Shown here: in pieces, positions 33,963 through 42,991 of the stretch
Numbering within the stretch: the first letter of the stretch is position 1
Layout: each line of letters starts with the position of its first letter
Assembly: GCA_016200135.1 (NCBI GenBank)
Contig: JACQFI010000015.1
Location: forward strand, 1 to 64,000
DNA: 64,000 nt
Source of the DNA: Planctomycetota bacterium
GTDB taxonomy: Bacteria; Planctomycetota; SZUA-567; H5-PLA8
Reading direction: 5' to 3'
Notes under the pieces: generated by a model
The model's input: only the letters and a program-made list of their open reading frames with translations
Databases searched by the model: none
What the model was told of the DNA's origin: nothing
Position numbers and translations under genes: made by a program

Positions 33963-35516
33963 TTATTTCAGTTTCAGCAGCTCGCCCGCTTTGGCCGGGT
34001 CCACGGCCAGGAGGCGTTCGGCCAGTTTTTCGCGCAGGGCGGTCTGGCCGGCGGCGGTGGCGAGGGCGCCGGCGTTGAAGAGACTCTCGGCGTCTTCGAA
34101 GCACGCGGCGCCGAGGCGCGCGACGTCTTCGTCGGTGAGGTCTTTCCAGCGCAGGAGCATCTCGTTTGAGCCCACCAGAATCCGCGGGCCGTCCTCGGCG
34201 AAGCTCGCGAGCGCGGCCTCGCCGTTGAGCGACTTGATCCACGCCGTCGTGCCGCGCTTCGCCTTGCCGAGTTTCTTGAGGCTCGCGAGCAGCGCCGCGC
34301 GGTACGGCGCGGGGTCCAGCGCAGCGGGAGCGGCGGCGGGACTCGCGGGGGCCGCCTGGGACCCGGCCTGCGGGGTTGCATTGGCCGACGCGGTCTGCGC
34401 TGCGCCCGAGGCATCGGACTTCACCGCGGTTGAACCGGACCCCGTGGCGGTAGCTGTCGTCGCGGTGCCGGGCTTGGCTTCAGGCAGCGCGGGTTTTGCT
34501 CCCGCGGCTTTCTCGGGGCCTTCCCTGCGCCACTTCACGTAGGAGAAACTCCAGCGGTAATTCTGGCTGAAGCACTTGCCCTTTTCGAGCCACGCGCTCT
34601 TTACGCCGCCGGCGAAGGCCTGGTCGCCGCGCTCGCGGAAGCGCACTTCGCCGGTCTTCTTGTAGAGCCACGCGTACAGCGGCGCGACGAGCAGGTTGAG
34701 GTCGGCGGCGCCTTCCTTCGGAGCCGTGGACGGATCGTTGGGCTGCTCGCGCAGGTAGCAGAAGGCCTTGTCCTTCTCCACCCAGCACTGCTCCCACAGC
34801 CAGTCGGCGAACAGGACCAGCGTCGGCAGGATCGTCTTGTCGCCGCCGGGGTGCTGTTCCGCGTACTGGATCAGCCCCGCGCATTCGAGCGCGGGCATGA
34901 AGGGCTGAATCACCTTCGCGGTCTTGTCCTTGCAGAACGCTTCGAGCTGCTTGATGCCGTTGGCCACCGCGGGCTCGATGCGCGGCATCGGCGTTCCCAG
35001 TTTTTCGACCAGCAGCATCGTCATGAGCATGTAGCCGCACTCGCGGCAGGCGCCGGGGTCGGGAGAACTCCCGTCGATCCACGTGCCCGGCGACCAGATC
35101 GTCTTGCTGGCCAGCAGCAGCAGCGCTTCCTTGGACTTCTCGTCTTTGAAGCGCACGTAGTCCTCGTACAGCCCATGCGGGTGGACGCGGTGGCCCGGAA
35201 CTTTCTCGCCCTTGGCAAAAGTCTCGATGACGTGGGTGCGGTAGGTCTCCTGGCAGTTGTGCGCGTACTCGATCCACTTCTTATCGCCGGTGTAATCCGC
35301 GATCTGGAAGAAGACCCATTCGCCGTCGTAGTAGTAGACGTACTGCTCGGGCATGATGCCTTTGTCGCGCTCGTCGCGGTGCAGCTCGCCGTACTTGAGC
35401 ATGTTCGCTTCCCAGCGCTTGAGCTCCGGGATGGGCACGGAGTCCTCGGCCCGCGCCGCGGGCGCGAGCAGAACGGATGCGATGGCGATGAAGGGAATGC
35501 AGAATCGAGGCGTCAT
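33963..35516 (-). CDS. Secreted alpha/alpha-barrel protein (pectate lyase/glycosidase-like)
   Basis: About 517 residues from the ATG chosen here (MTPRFCIPFIAIASVLL); the frame is open 33 bases further upstream without a ribosome-binding site. Signal peptide ends AARA|ED. The mature N-terminal ~330 residues are repeating helical pairs with aromatic and acidic residues (YVYYYDGEWVFFQIADYTGD, PHGLYEDYVRFKDEKSKEA, SPGTWIDGSSPDPGACRECG), an (alpha/alpha) toroid as in pectate lyases and related glycan-active proteins. A Thr/Ala/Pro/Ser-rich linker (about 345-410) leads to a ~110-residue helical C-terminus. It may act with the two preceding large proteins. Family not certain. Confidence 0.72.
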   Translation of the reverse strand: MTPRFCIPFIAIASVLLAPAARAEDSVPIPELKRWEANMLKYGELHRDERDKGIMPEQYVYYYDGEWVFFQIADYTGDKKWIEYAHNCQETYRTHVIETFAKGEKVPGHRVHPHGLYEDYVRFKDEKSKEALLLLASKTIWSPGTWIDGSSPDPGACRECGYMLMTMLLVEKLGTPMPRIEPAVANGIKQLEAFCKDKTAKVIQPFMPALECAGLIQYAEQHPGGDKTILPTLVLFADWLWEQCWVEKDKAFCYLREQPNDPSTAPKEGAADLNLLVAPLYAWLYKKTGEVRFRERGDQAFAGGVKSAWLEKGKCFSQNYRWSFSYVKWRREGPEKAAGAKPALPEAKPGTATTATATGSGSTAVKSDASGAAQTASANATPQAGSQAAPASPAAAPAALDPAPYRAALLASLKKLGKAKRGTTAWIKSLNGEAALASFAEDGPRILVGSNEMLLRWKDLTDEDVARLGAACFEDAESLFNAGALATAAGQTALREKLAERLLAVDPAKAGELLKLK

Positions 35517-35721
35517 GTCCGGCCGAACCCCCTGCCAGAACCAACGCAATCAGGTTAGCGCCCTTGCGGGCATAGTCTCTAAAAATGGCTCGGAATGGCG
35601 GGCGAATTGGAGGTGTGGGACTTGGTCTACTAGACAACAGGCGGGCGGGGCGAGGGACGTAGAGCGTAGAGCGTGGATTGAAATGCGAAAGAAGGGCAAG
35701 GGCTACGACTTCAACACTGGA

Positions 35722-36078
35722 TTAGTCCTGCGGGCCATGCAGGCCGGCGGCGAGGACGGCGCCGAAGATGGCGAAGGCCCAGGCGGCGCCGCAGAGCAGC
35801 AGCCAGAGCCAGAACGAGCGGTGGCCCTGCCACTGCTGCCGGACGTGGATGTGCGCGGAGCCGAACAGGTAGATGCCGTTGACGGGCAGCGCGACGAGGA
35901 AGATCCCCAGCAGGACCATGCGTTTGCCGACCGCCGGCAGCTCGCCGGGTTCGGCCAGGCGCGCCAGCACGCCCGCCATCATCAGGCCCGCGGAAAGGAT
36001 GGGCGCGTTCACCAGCGCCCAGCGCTCGAAGAATTCCTTGCGGCGTTTGGAGAGAAACTCGGTCACGCGCGGCTCCAC
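35722..36078 (-). CDS. Small membrane protein
   Basis: A 118-residue protein with three hydrophobic helices (APILSAGLMMAGVLARL, MVLLGIFLVALPVNGIYLFG, WLWLLLCGAAWAFAIFGAVL). The start is taken as the GTG with GAGG about seven bases upstream. A TTG four codons earlier would sit in the terminator's T-run. Function unknown. It lies just downstream of a terminator, so is probably transcribed on its own or by read-through. Confidence 0.65.
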   Translation of the reverse strand: MEPRVTEFLSKRRKEFFERWALVNAPILSAGLMMAGVLARLAEPGELPAVGKRMVLLGIFLVALPVNGIYLFGSAHIHVRQQWQGHRSFWLWLLLCGAAWAFAIFGAVLAAGLHGPQD

Positions 36079-36091
36079 GACCCGCCTCAAT

Positions 36092-36120
36092 AAAAAAAGG
36101 CGGGATCGCTCCCGCCTTTT
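36092..36120. terminator. Intrinsic terminator (bidirectional)
   Basis: Stem GGCGGGA/TCCCGCC (7 bp, loop TCGC) with seven A on one side and four T on the other; it ends the minus-strand gene at 36145 with a T-run of 7. The next minus-strand gene starts within about 15 bases. Confidence 0.85.
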
Positions 36121-36144
36121 CTGCTGCCTTGAGATTCGTGCGCG

Positions 36145-36888
36145 CTACTTGGCGGCTTCGGGCTTTGCCGGTGCGGCCTGGGGGGCTGCCTTGGGCGCTT
36201 CGGCCTTTACCGGCGCGGCGGCGGGCTTGGCGAAGCCCGCGAGGATGTCCGAGATCAGGTGGATGTGGCGCTGGATGTTCTCCGCGTACCATTCGCGGCT
36301 GCCCTCTTCCTTGATCTCGTAGACCCCGTCCAGCAGCTTCGCCAGCACTTGGTGGCTGATGATGTTGCGGGACGCCAGTGCGGGGTCGGCTTCATCGGCC
36401 GAGACCGTGACGGGTGAGGTGATGAGGCCGGTGTCGGCCGTCTTCGCGCCGACGAAATTCGCGACGGCGCGGGCGCTGAGCAGTTCGTTCGCCTTGCCGA
36501 AGTTCAGTTCGAGTTCCGCCTTGTCGTCGCGGGCCAGCGCTTGCAGGAGCTGGATCTTTACGACCACCTTGGTGCCGCCGTCACTCTTGGCGACCGTGGG
36601 CTTGTACGTGCGGAAGGCCGCGCCCTTGTACTTGTAGCTCGTGCCCTGGTGGCCGTCGGAGTTCCACGGGTCCTTGGGGTTCAGCGCCTTGCCGAGCGCG
36701 GTCGTGAGCGCGTCGTCGGAAGATGCCGGCGCCTGGATCGGCGGGGCCTTGGGTTCTTTGCCCTTCTCCACCTTTACGGAGCTCTCGCCGCGAACGACGT
36801 TCTTGGGCGCGTCTTCGCCGCGCGCCGCGCCGGCGGCCAGCGCCAAGCCCAGCACCGTGAGACACGAAACCCCGTGCGTGATCTTCAT
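36145..36888 (-). CDS. Secreted hypothetical protein
   Basis: A 247-residue exported protein with an excellent ribosome-binding site (AGGAGGAGAGG before ATG). Signal peptide: KITHGVSCLTVLGLALAAGA. Mature N-terminus is Lys/Pro-rich, then a strand-helix domain (SYKYKGAAFRTYKPTVAKSD, TKVVVKIQLLQALA) from about 90 to 210; the C-terminus is a Ala/Pro/Lys-rich tail that looks like a linker. Family not recognised. Terminated by the hairpin at 36092. Confidence 0.75.
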   Translation of the reverse strand: MKITHGVSCLTVLGLALAAGAARGEDAPKNVVRGESSVKVEKGKEPKAPPIQAPASSDDALTTALGKALNPKDPWNSDGHQGTSYKYKGAAFRTYKPTVAKSDGGTKVVVKIQLLQALARDDKAELELNFGKANELLSARAVANFVGAKTADTGLITSPVTVSADEADPALASRNIISHQVLAKLLDGVYEIKEEGSREWYAENIQRHIHLISDILAGFAKPAAAPVKAEAPKAAPQAAPAKPEAAK

Positions 36889-37060
36889 ACCTCTCCTCCT
36901 AAGCAGTCTTTAAAGAAGCTCTAAGACCATACGGCGTGGGCCAGGAATTGCAACTATCAGAGGTTACGTCACTATTTTTCACCTTGGGTTCTGTTAGGAT
37001 AAAAGTGTAGAAGAAGTGCTGACACGCCGATATAACCTCTTACAAGCGGGAGCCTCCACC

Positions 37061-37816
37061 ATGAGCGACCACTCGAAGATTGAATGGACAGACGCAACCT
37101 GGAACCCAGTAACGGGTTGCACGAAGATTAGTCCAGGTTGCAAACACTGCTACGCAGAGACTTTTGCCGAACGTTTTCGGGGAGTAAAAGACCATCCGTA
37201 TGAACAGGGTTTCGACCTGAAACTTTGGCCCGAAAGACTCGAAATTCCCTTGGCTTGGAAGCGCCCCCGCATGATTTTTGTAAACAGTATGTCGGACCTC
37301 TTTCACAAGGATGTTCCAATCGCTTATATCAAAAAAGTTTTCAAAACCATGTCTTTGGCTCATCATCACGTCTTTCAAGTACTGACGAAGCGCGCGGAAC
37401 GACTTGAGGAGGTCGCAGGACAATTAGACTGGCCGTTAAACGTTTGGATGGGCGTATCCGTTGAAAACCAAGACTACATCGGGCGCGTCGACCACTTACG
37501 CAAGGTCGGCGCCGCTATCCGGTTTATTTCTGTCGAGCCGCTTCTAGGTCCGGTTAACCTCGACCTCAAAGATATTCATTGGGTCATTGTTGGAGGCGAG
37601 AGCGGGCCAGGCGCTCGGCCTATGAAAGCGGAATGGGCCACCAGCATTCGCGATCAATGTCTCGATGCGAACGTCCCCTTTTTCTTTAAGCAATGGGGAG
37701 GCACGCGGAAGAAACTCACGGGACGAAAACTAGAAGGACGTACTTGGGATGGGATACCTGCAATAAAGGAATCGGAATGTCAGAAGAATACCAAGATGAA
37801 TCTGGTAAGTACCTGA
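37061..37816 (+). CDS. Three-Cys-motif protein (phage Gp37/Gp68 family, DUF5131)
   Basis: A 251-residue protein with the conserved three-Cys set GCTKISPGCKHCYAE near residues 19-33 (C-x6-C-x2-C), preceded by IEWTDATWNP, then SVEPLLGP, VIVGGESGPGARPM and FFFKQWGG at the usual places. The family (PF07505) is found in phages and mobile DNA, and its Cys triad resembles that of radical-SAM-type proteins; the exact chemistry is not known. The start is the ATG with GCGGGAG about eight bases upstream. It overlaps the next gene by about 40 bases in another frame. It is co-encoded, as in other genomes, with a TcmP partner. AT-richer codon use marks the pair as acquired. Confidence 0.92.
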   Translation: MSDHSKIEWTDATWNPVTGCTKISPGCKHCYAETFAERFRGVKDHPYEQGFDLKLWPERLEIPLAWKRPRMIFVNSMSDLFHKDVPIAYIKKVFKTMSLAHHHVFQVLTKRAERLEEVAGQLDWPLNVWMGVSVENQDYIGRVDHLRKVGAAIRFISVEPLLGPVNLDLKDIHWVIVGGESGPGARPMKAEWATSIRDQCLDANVPFFFKQWGGTRKKLTGRKLEGRTWDGIPAIKESECQKNTKMNLVST

Positions 37817-38631
37817 AAAAGTTTGCAGCAGATGGCTTGCCTGCGCGTGCCGTCGGCCCTTGGGCAGAGAAGAAGCTCAAAGTTTTATCAACCTATATGA
37901 GTCTTTTTACCGTAGGAATGAAGCCAACAGAAAAGAAGAAGCATAATTGGTCAAAGCTTGTCTATATCGATCTTTTTGCAGGACCGAGCAGATGCATCAT
38001 TAGAGACTCAGAAACCGAAATCTTAGGCTCGCCGTTGCGAGCTTTCGAATCTGCTGGGCTCTTTTCAAAAATGTACTACGTAGAAGCAGAAACATGGGCA
38101 AACGAAGCACTCAGCAAAAGAGTTTCCAATGACCCGCGATGTAGTGTTGTCGCGAGCGACTGCAATGAGGCCGTTAAGAGAATAATTAGAGAACGCACGG
38201 ATAATACTCTATATCTTGCGTTCATTGACCCTACGGGATTGGATATTCATTTCGATACTATAAAGCAACTTTCCAGAGGTATCCACTGCGACCTAATTAT
38301 TAACTGGTTCATGAGCGCTTTGACGCGAAACTTGCCGTACTGGCAAAAGAAGCAGGAATCCGACAAGTTGGATCTCTTTTTTGGTACTGATCGATGGAAG
38401 AACTGCATTCACGATAGGACTCCAACTAGAACCTTTCAATGTTGGGTTGATCTCTATCGAGAGCAACTCAAAAGCATTGGATACTCTGAACAACCGTCTC
38501 CCTATATCATTAAAAACAAGAAGGGGGCCGAAATGTATTGGCTATGGTTCGCATCGAAACACAAAATGGGTAAGAAATTTTGGACTGAAGCTGTCAAATC
38601 TACAGATGAGCAAAAGACTCTTTTCGATTGA
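37777..38631 (+). CDS. tcmP: Three-Cys-motif partner protein TcmP
   Basis: A 284-residue cytoplasmic protein that in my knowledge is almost always encoded beside Gp37/Gp68 three-Cys proteins (NCBIfam three-Cys-motif partner). The start is the ATG with AAAGGA seven bases upstream, within the end of the upstream gene. It shows a methyltransferase-like Rossmann pattern: LVYIDLFAGPSRC (about 58-70, the SAM-binding-like glycine segment), then YYVEAETWANEAL, CSVVASDCNEAVKRI and LAFIDPTGLDIHFDTI. The C-terminal half is charged and aromatic. Biochemical role unproven; a modification or defence function is inference from the phage and mobile context. The two genes are surrounded by higher-GC housekeeping genes. 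Confidence 0.88.
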   Translation: MSEEYQDESGKYLKKFAADGLPARAVGPWAEKKLKVLSTYMSLFTVGMKPTEKKKHNWSKLVYIDLFAGPSRCIIRDSETEILGSPLRAFESAGLFSKMYYVEAETWANEALSKRVSNDPRCSVVASDCNEAVKRIIRERTDNTLYLAFIDPTGLDIHFDTIKQLSRGIHCDLIINWFMSALTRNLPYWQKKQESDKLDLFFGTDRWKNCIHDRTPTRTFQCWVDLYREQLKSIGYSEQPSPYIIKNKKGAEMYWLWFASKHKMGKKFWTEAVKSTDEQKTLFD

Positions 38632-38656
38632 ACAAAAAAGAGCATGGAGACAACGC

Positions 38657-39409
38657 ATGGGCACGCTCTCGGGCAAGAAGGCGGTCGTGGTCGCGGGTTC
38701 GCGGGGCATTGGCGCGGCAAGTTCTCTCGCGCTGGCCGAGGCCGGGGCAGAGATCCTGCTGACGTATCTCACCAGCCGCGAGCCCGCCGAGGAAGTCGTC
38801 GCCAAGATCAAGGCCGCGGGCGGCAAGGCTGCCTGCGAGAAGCTCGACGCGACCGACGAGGCGCAGACGCGGGCGTTCGGCGCGCACGTCAAGCAGGCGC
38901 TTGGGCGCGTGGACATCCTCTTCAACAACGCCGGCGATATGCTCGGACGCAAGAAGACCGAGGAACTCGACGCGGCGCACGTCCGCAAGGTCTTCGACCT
39001 GAACGTGCTCACCACGATCCTGGTCGTGAAGGAACTGCTCCCGCTGATGCCGCGCGGCAGCGTGATCATCAACATGTCCTCGCAGGCCGCGCACGACGGC
39101 GGCGGCCCGGGCGCGGGGATCTACGCGGCAAGCAAAGGCGCGATCCATACGCTGAGCAAGGCGTGGGCGAACGAGTTCGCGCCGCGGGATATCCGCGTGC
39201 TCACGCTCGCGCCGGGCGTGATCGACACCGACTTCCACAAGCGGCACTCGAAGCCCGAACTGATGGACATGATCGCGAAGACCTCACCCGTGAACAAGTA
39301 CGGCGTGCCCGAGGACGTCGCGCGCGCGGTGATGTATCTCGCAGGCGAAGGCGGAGGCTTCATGACCGGCGCGACGATCGACATCAACGGCGGGCGGTAT
39401 ATGGCGTGA
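38657..39409 (+). CDS. Short-chain dehydrogenase/reductase
   Basis: A 250-residue NAD(P)-dependent oxidoreductase of the SDR superfamily. The cofactor-binding motif is AVVVAGSRGIGAASSLALAE, a variant of TGxxxGIG with AGS replacing TG. NNAG is at DILFNNAGDML, and the catalytic Ser-Tyr-Lys is in INMSSQAAHD and GIYAASKGAI. The substrate-binding end is LTLAPGVIDTDF, and the C-terminus GGFMTGATIDINGGRYMA matches FabG-like members. The start is set by GGAGA six bases before ATG; the longer frame upstream runs antiparallel to tcmP content and is spurious. The substrate is unknown. Confidence 0.92.
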   Translation: MGTLSGKKAVVVAGSRGIGAASSLALAEAGAEILLTYLTSREPAEEVVAKIKAAGGKAACEKLDATDEAQTRAFGAHVKQALGRVDILFNNAGDMLGRKKTEELDAAHVRKVFDLNVLTTILVVKELLPLMPRGSVIINMSSQAAHDGGGPGAGIYAASKGAIHTLSKAWANEFAPRDIRVLTLAPGVIDTDFHKRHSKPELMDMIAKTSPVNKYGVPEDVARAVMYLAGEGGGFMTGATIDINGGRYMA

Positions 39410-39437
39410 TGTCGTGGCATAGGCCTCCCGCCTGTCC

Positions 39438-39465
39438 AAAAGGAACGCGCTGCGCTCCTTTTTTT
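39438..39465 (+). terminator. Intrinsic terminator after SDR
   Basis: AAAAGGA and TCCTTTT arms with inner GCGC pairing and a run of seven T. Sited 29 bases after the SDR stop. Confidence 0.6.
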
Positions 39466-39613
39466 GTATGAATTTGAACTGAAAAAGGGAGCGGCTGCGA
39501 CAAACCTTTCTAAACTGGCGAGACGCCTGTGCCACGAATTTGCGCCTGTCGAGTCCTGTGGCGTTCCAGTTTCTCACGCCCGCTTTCTTCCAGAAATGTT
39601 ATGATTTAAAGGC

Positions 39614-40981
39614 ATGGGAACGAGCGCTTTGCCCTCCCCCGCCCCACCCTCGCCGCTGGAGCGCTTCGCGGTGGAGGTCGTCCGCCGCCTAGCCGCAGCC
39701 GGACACCGCGCGCTCTTTGCCGGCGGCTGCGTGCGCGACAAGCTCCGCGGCGTCGCGCCCAAGGACTTCGACGTGGCGACTTCGGCCACACCCGAAGAGG
39801 TTATGAAACTCTTTCCCAAGACCGTGCCCGTTGGCGCGGCGTTCGGCGTCGTGGTGGTGCTTGGCGAAAAGCCCGCGGACGAAGAAGCGCCGCTGCAGGT
39901 GGAGGTCGCGACGTTTCGCACCGAGTCCGGCTACAGCGACGGCCGGCACCCGGACCGCGTGGCGTTCAGCAACGAAGTGGAGGACGTCAAGCGCCGCGAT
40001 TTCACCGTCAACGGGCTGATCTACGATCCGCTTAAAGACGAAGTCGTGGACCACGTGGGCGGGCGCGAAGACCTGGCGCGCAAGCTCGTCCGCGCCATCG
40101 GCGAGCCGCGCGAGCGCTTCAAAGAAGACCGCCTGCGCATGCTGCGCGCGGTGCGCTTTACCGCAGCGCTGGGGTTCGAGATCGACGGGCCGACGCTGGC
40201 GGCGGTAAAGAAGGAAGCGCACGAGATCCACATCGTCTCGGCCGAACGCATCCGAGGCGAGCTCTCGAAGATGCTCACCGGCCCCGACCCGCGCCGCGCG
40301 TTCGAGCTGCTCAAGGGCGCGCGCCTGTTGAAAGAGATTCTGCCGGAAGTGGACGCGCTGGCCGGCGTGGAACAGCCGCCCGAGTTCCACCCGGAAGGCG
40401 ACGTGTGGATCCACACGCTCATGCTGCTCGAACAGCTCGAAGACGCGCCGCTCACGCTGGCCTTGGGCGTGCTCCTGCACGATATCGGCAAGCCGCCCAC
40501 GTTCACGCGCACCGACCGCATCCGCTTCAACGAGCACGACAAGGTCGGCGCGGCGATGGCGGAGGTTGTGCTGAAGCGCCTGAAGTATCCCAACGAGACG
40601 ACCGAACGCGCGGTCGAGCTCGTGCGGCAGCACATGGCCTTTAAAGACGCGCCGCACATGCGCCGGTCCACACTCAAGCGCTTTCTGCGCATGCCGCACT
40701 TCGACGAGCACCTCGCGCTGCACCGCATCGACTGCCTGGCCTGCCACGGCAAGCTGGAGAATTACGAATTCTGCCGCGCGCAGCTCGCGGAACTCGGCAT
40801 CGAGAAGCTGCGCCCCGCGCCGCTGCTTTCGGGCGAGGACCTGAAGGCGCTCGGCTTTGCGCCGGGCCCGCTCTTTAAAAAGATTCTGACCGACGTGGAA
40901 GACAAGCAGCTTGAAGGCGCGCTGGCCACGCGCGACGAGGCGCGGGCGTACGTGAAGAAAGCCTACACCGCGGGTGGATAG
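39614..40981 (+). CDS. CCA-adding-type tRNA nucleotidyltransferase with HD domain
   Basis: A 455-residue cytoplasmic enzyme. The class II nucleotidyltransferase head has FAGGCVRDKLRG (about 35-46) and DFDVATSA (about 53-60, metal-binding Asp pair); TVNGLIYDP and RFKEDRLRMLRAVRF follow. The C-terminal HD domain shows LHDIGKPPTF (about 293-302) and the later RQHM. This is the architecture of CCA-adding/A-adding enzymes or poly(A) polymerase relatives; which one cannot be told from sequence. Intact and of normal length. Confidence 0.9.
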   Translation: MGTSALPSPAPPSPLERFAVEVVRRLAAAGHRALFAGGCVRDKLRGVAPKDFDVATSATPEEVMKLFPKTVPVGAAFGVVVVLGEKPADEEAPLQVEVATFRTESGYSDGRHPDRVAFSNEVEDVKRRDFTVNGLIYDPLKDEVVDHVGGREDLARKLVRAIGEPRERFKEDRLRMLRAVRFTAALGFEIDGPTLAAVKKEAHEIHIVSAERIRGELSKMLTGPDPRRAFELLKGARLLKEILPEVDALAGVEQPPEFHPEGDVWIHTLMLLEQLEDAPLTLALGVLLHDIGKPPTFTRTDRIRFNEHDKVGAAMAEVVLKRLKYPNETTERAVELVRQHMAFKDAPHMRRSTLKRFLRMPHFDEHLALHRIDCLACHGKLENYEFCRAQLAELGIEKLRPAPLLSGEDLKALGFAPGPLFKKILTDVEDKQLEGALATRDEARAYVKKAYTAGG

Positions 40982-41045
40982 CGGCCCCCAAGTTCAAAAA
41001 CGCGATTCCCAACCCCTTCACCATTCACTAATATGACTGTTTCGT

Positions 41046-41176
41046 GCTCTGTTGAAATCCCCTCCTTATGTAAGGAGGGGTAAGGGGAGGTTAAGGCCGC
41101 GAAGGGGTTAACCCCCCTGTATCCCCCCTTACTTAAGGGGGGAATTTCCGCTGCGGCCGCGGGTTTTCAACAGCGC
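41046..41176. mobile_element. MITE-like element, copy D
   Basis: 131 bp, near-identical to copy B over its whole length but inverted; ends GCTCTGTTGAAA and TTTCAACAGCGC (one base change). It ends 43 bases before the kinase start codon, so it may supply or disturb that gene's promoter. Confidence 0.88.
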
Positions 41177-41219
41177 AACTGTTTCGTGTCTCATCCGGGT
41201 GCGAGGCGCGCGGGGCCCC

Positions 41220-42764
<1,545 letters not shown>

Positions 42765-42773
42765 TTTCATTAG

Positions 42774-42795
42774 ATACGCTTTGCGTATATTTTTT
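42774..42795 (+). terminator. Short intrinsic terminator after kinase
   Basis: ATACGC/GCGTAT stem with TTT loop, followed by A and six T. It is a weak stem but well placed 10 bases after the stop. Confidence 0.6.
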
Positions 42796-42991
42796 GTGTG
42801 TCGCGCCGTACCCATTTATTAGTAATATATTAGGTTACATTTTATTGTTATATTTACATGTAATATATTATAATTAAATGCTTTATATTTATTTTAGCAT
42901 TCTATTTAATCATGGTGTAAGTGCTATATAGCACTATGGCAATTTCACGGCATTGAGAGTGCGTGTAGAGGACGCCGGTTAAGGGGGAAAC
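42796..42991. other. Extreme AT-rich spacer
   Basis: About 170 bases of very AT-rich DNA in a GC-rich surrounding. Includes repeated TAATATATTA (about 42825 and 42861), palindromic GTGCTATATAGCAC (about 42918), and TACATGTA. No open frame. A promoter region, a curved DNA stretch or foreign remnant is possible. The gene beyond starts with AAGGGGGAAAC before its ATG. Confidence 0.55.

Noticed and set aside
38381..38656. N-terminal extension of the SDR gene
   Set aside because: Overlaps tcmP in another frame; the SDR's normal N-terminus starts at 38657 with a good ribosome-binding site.
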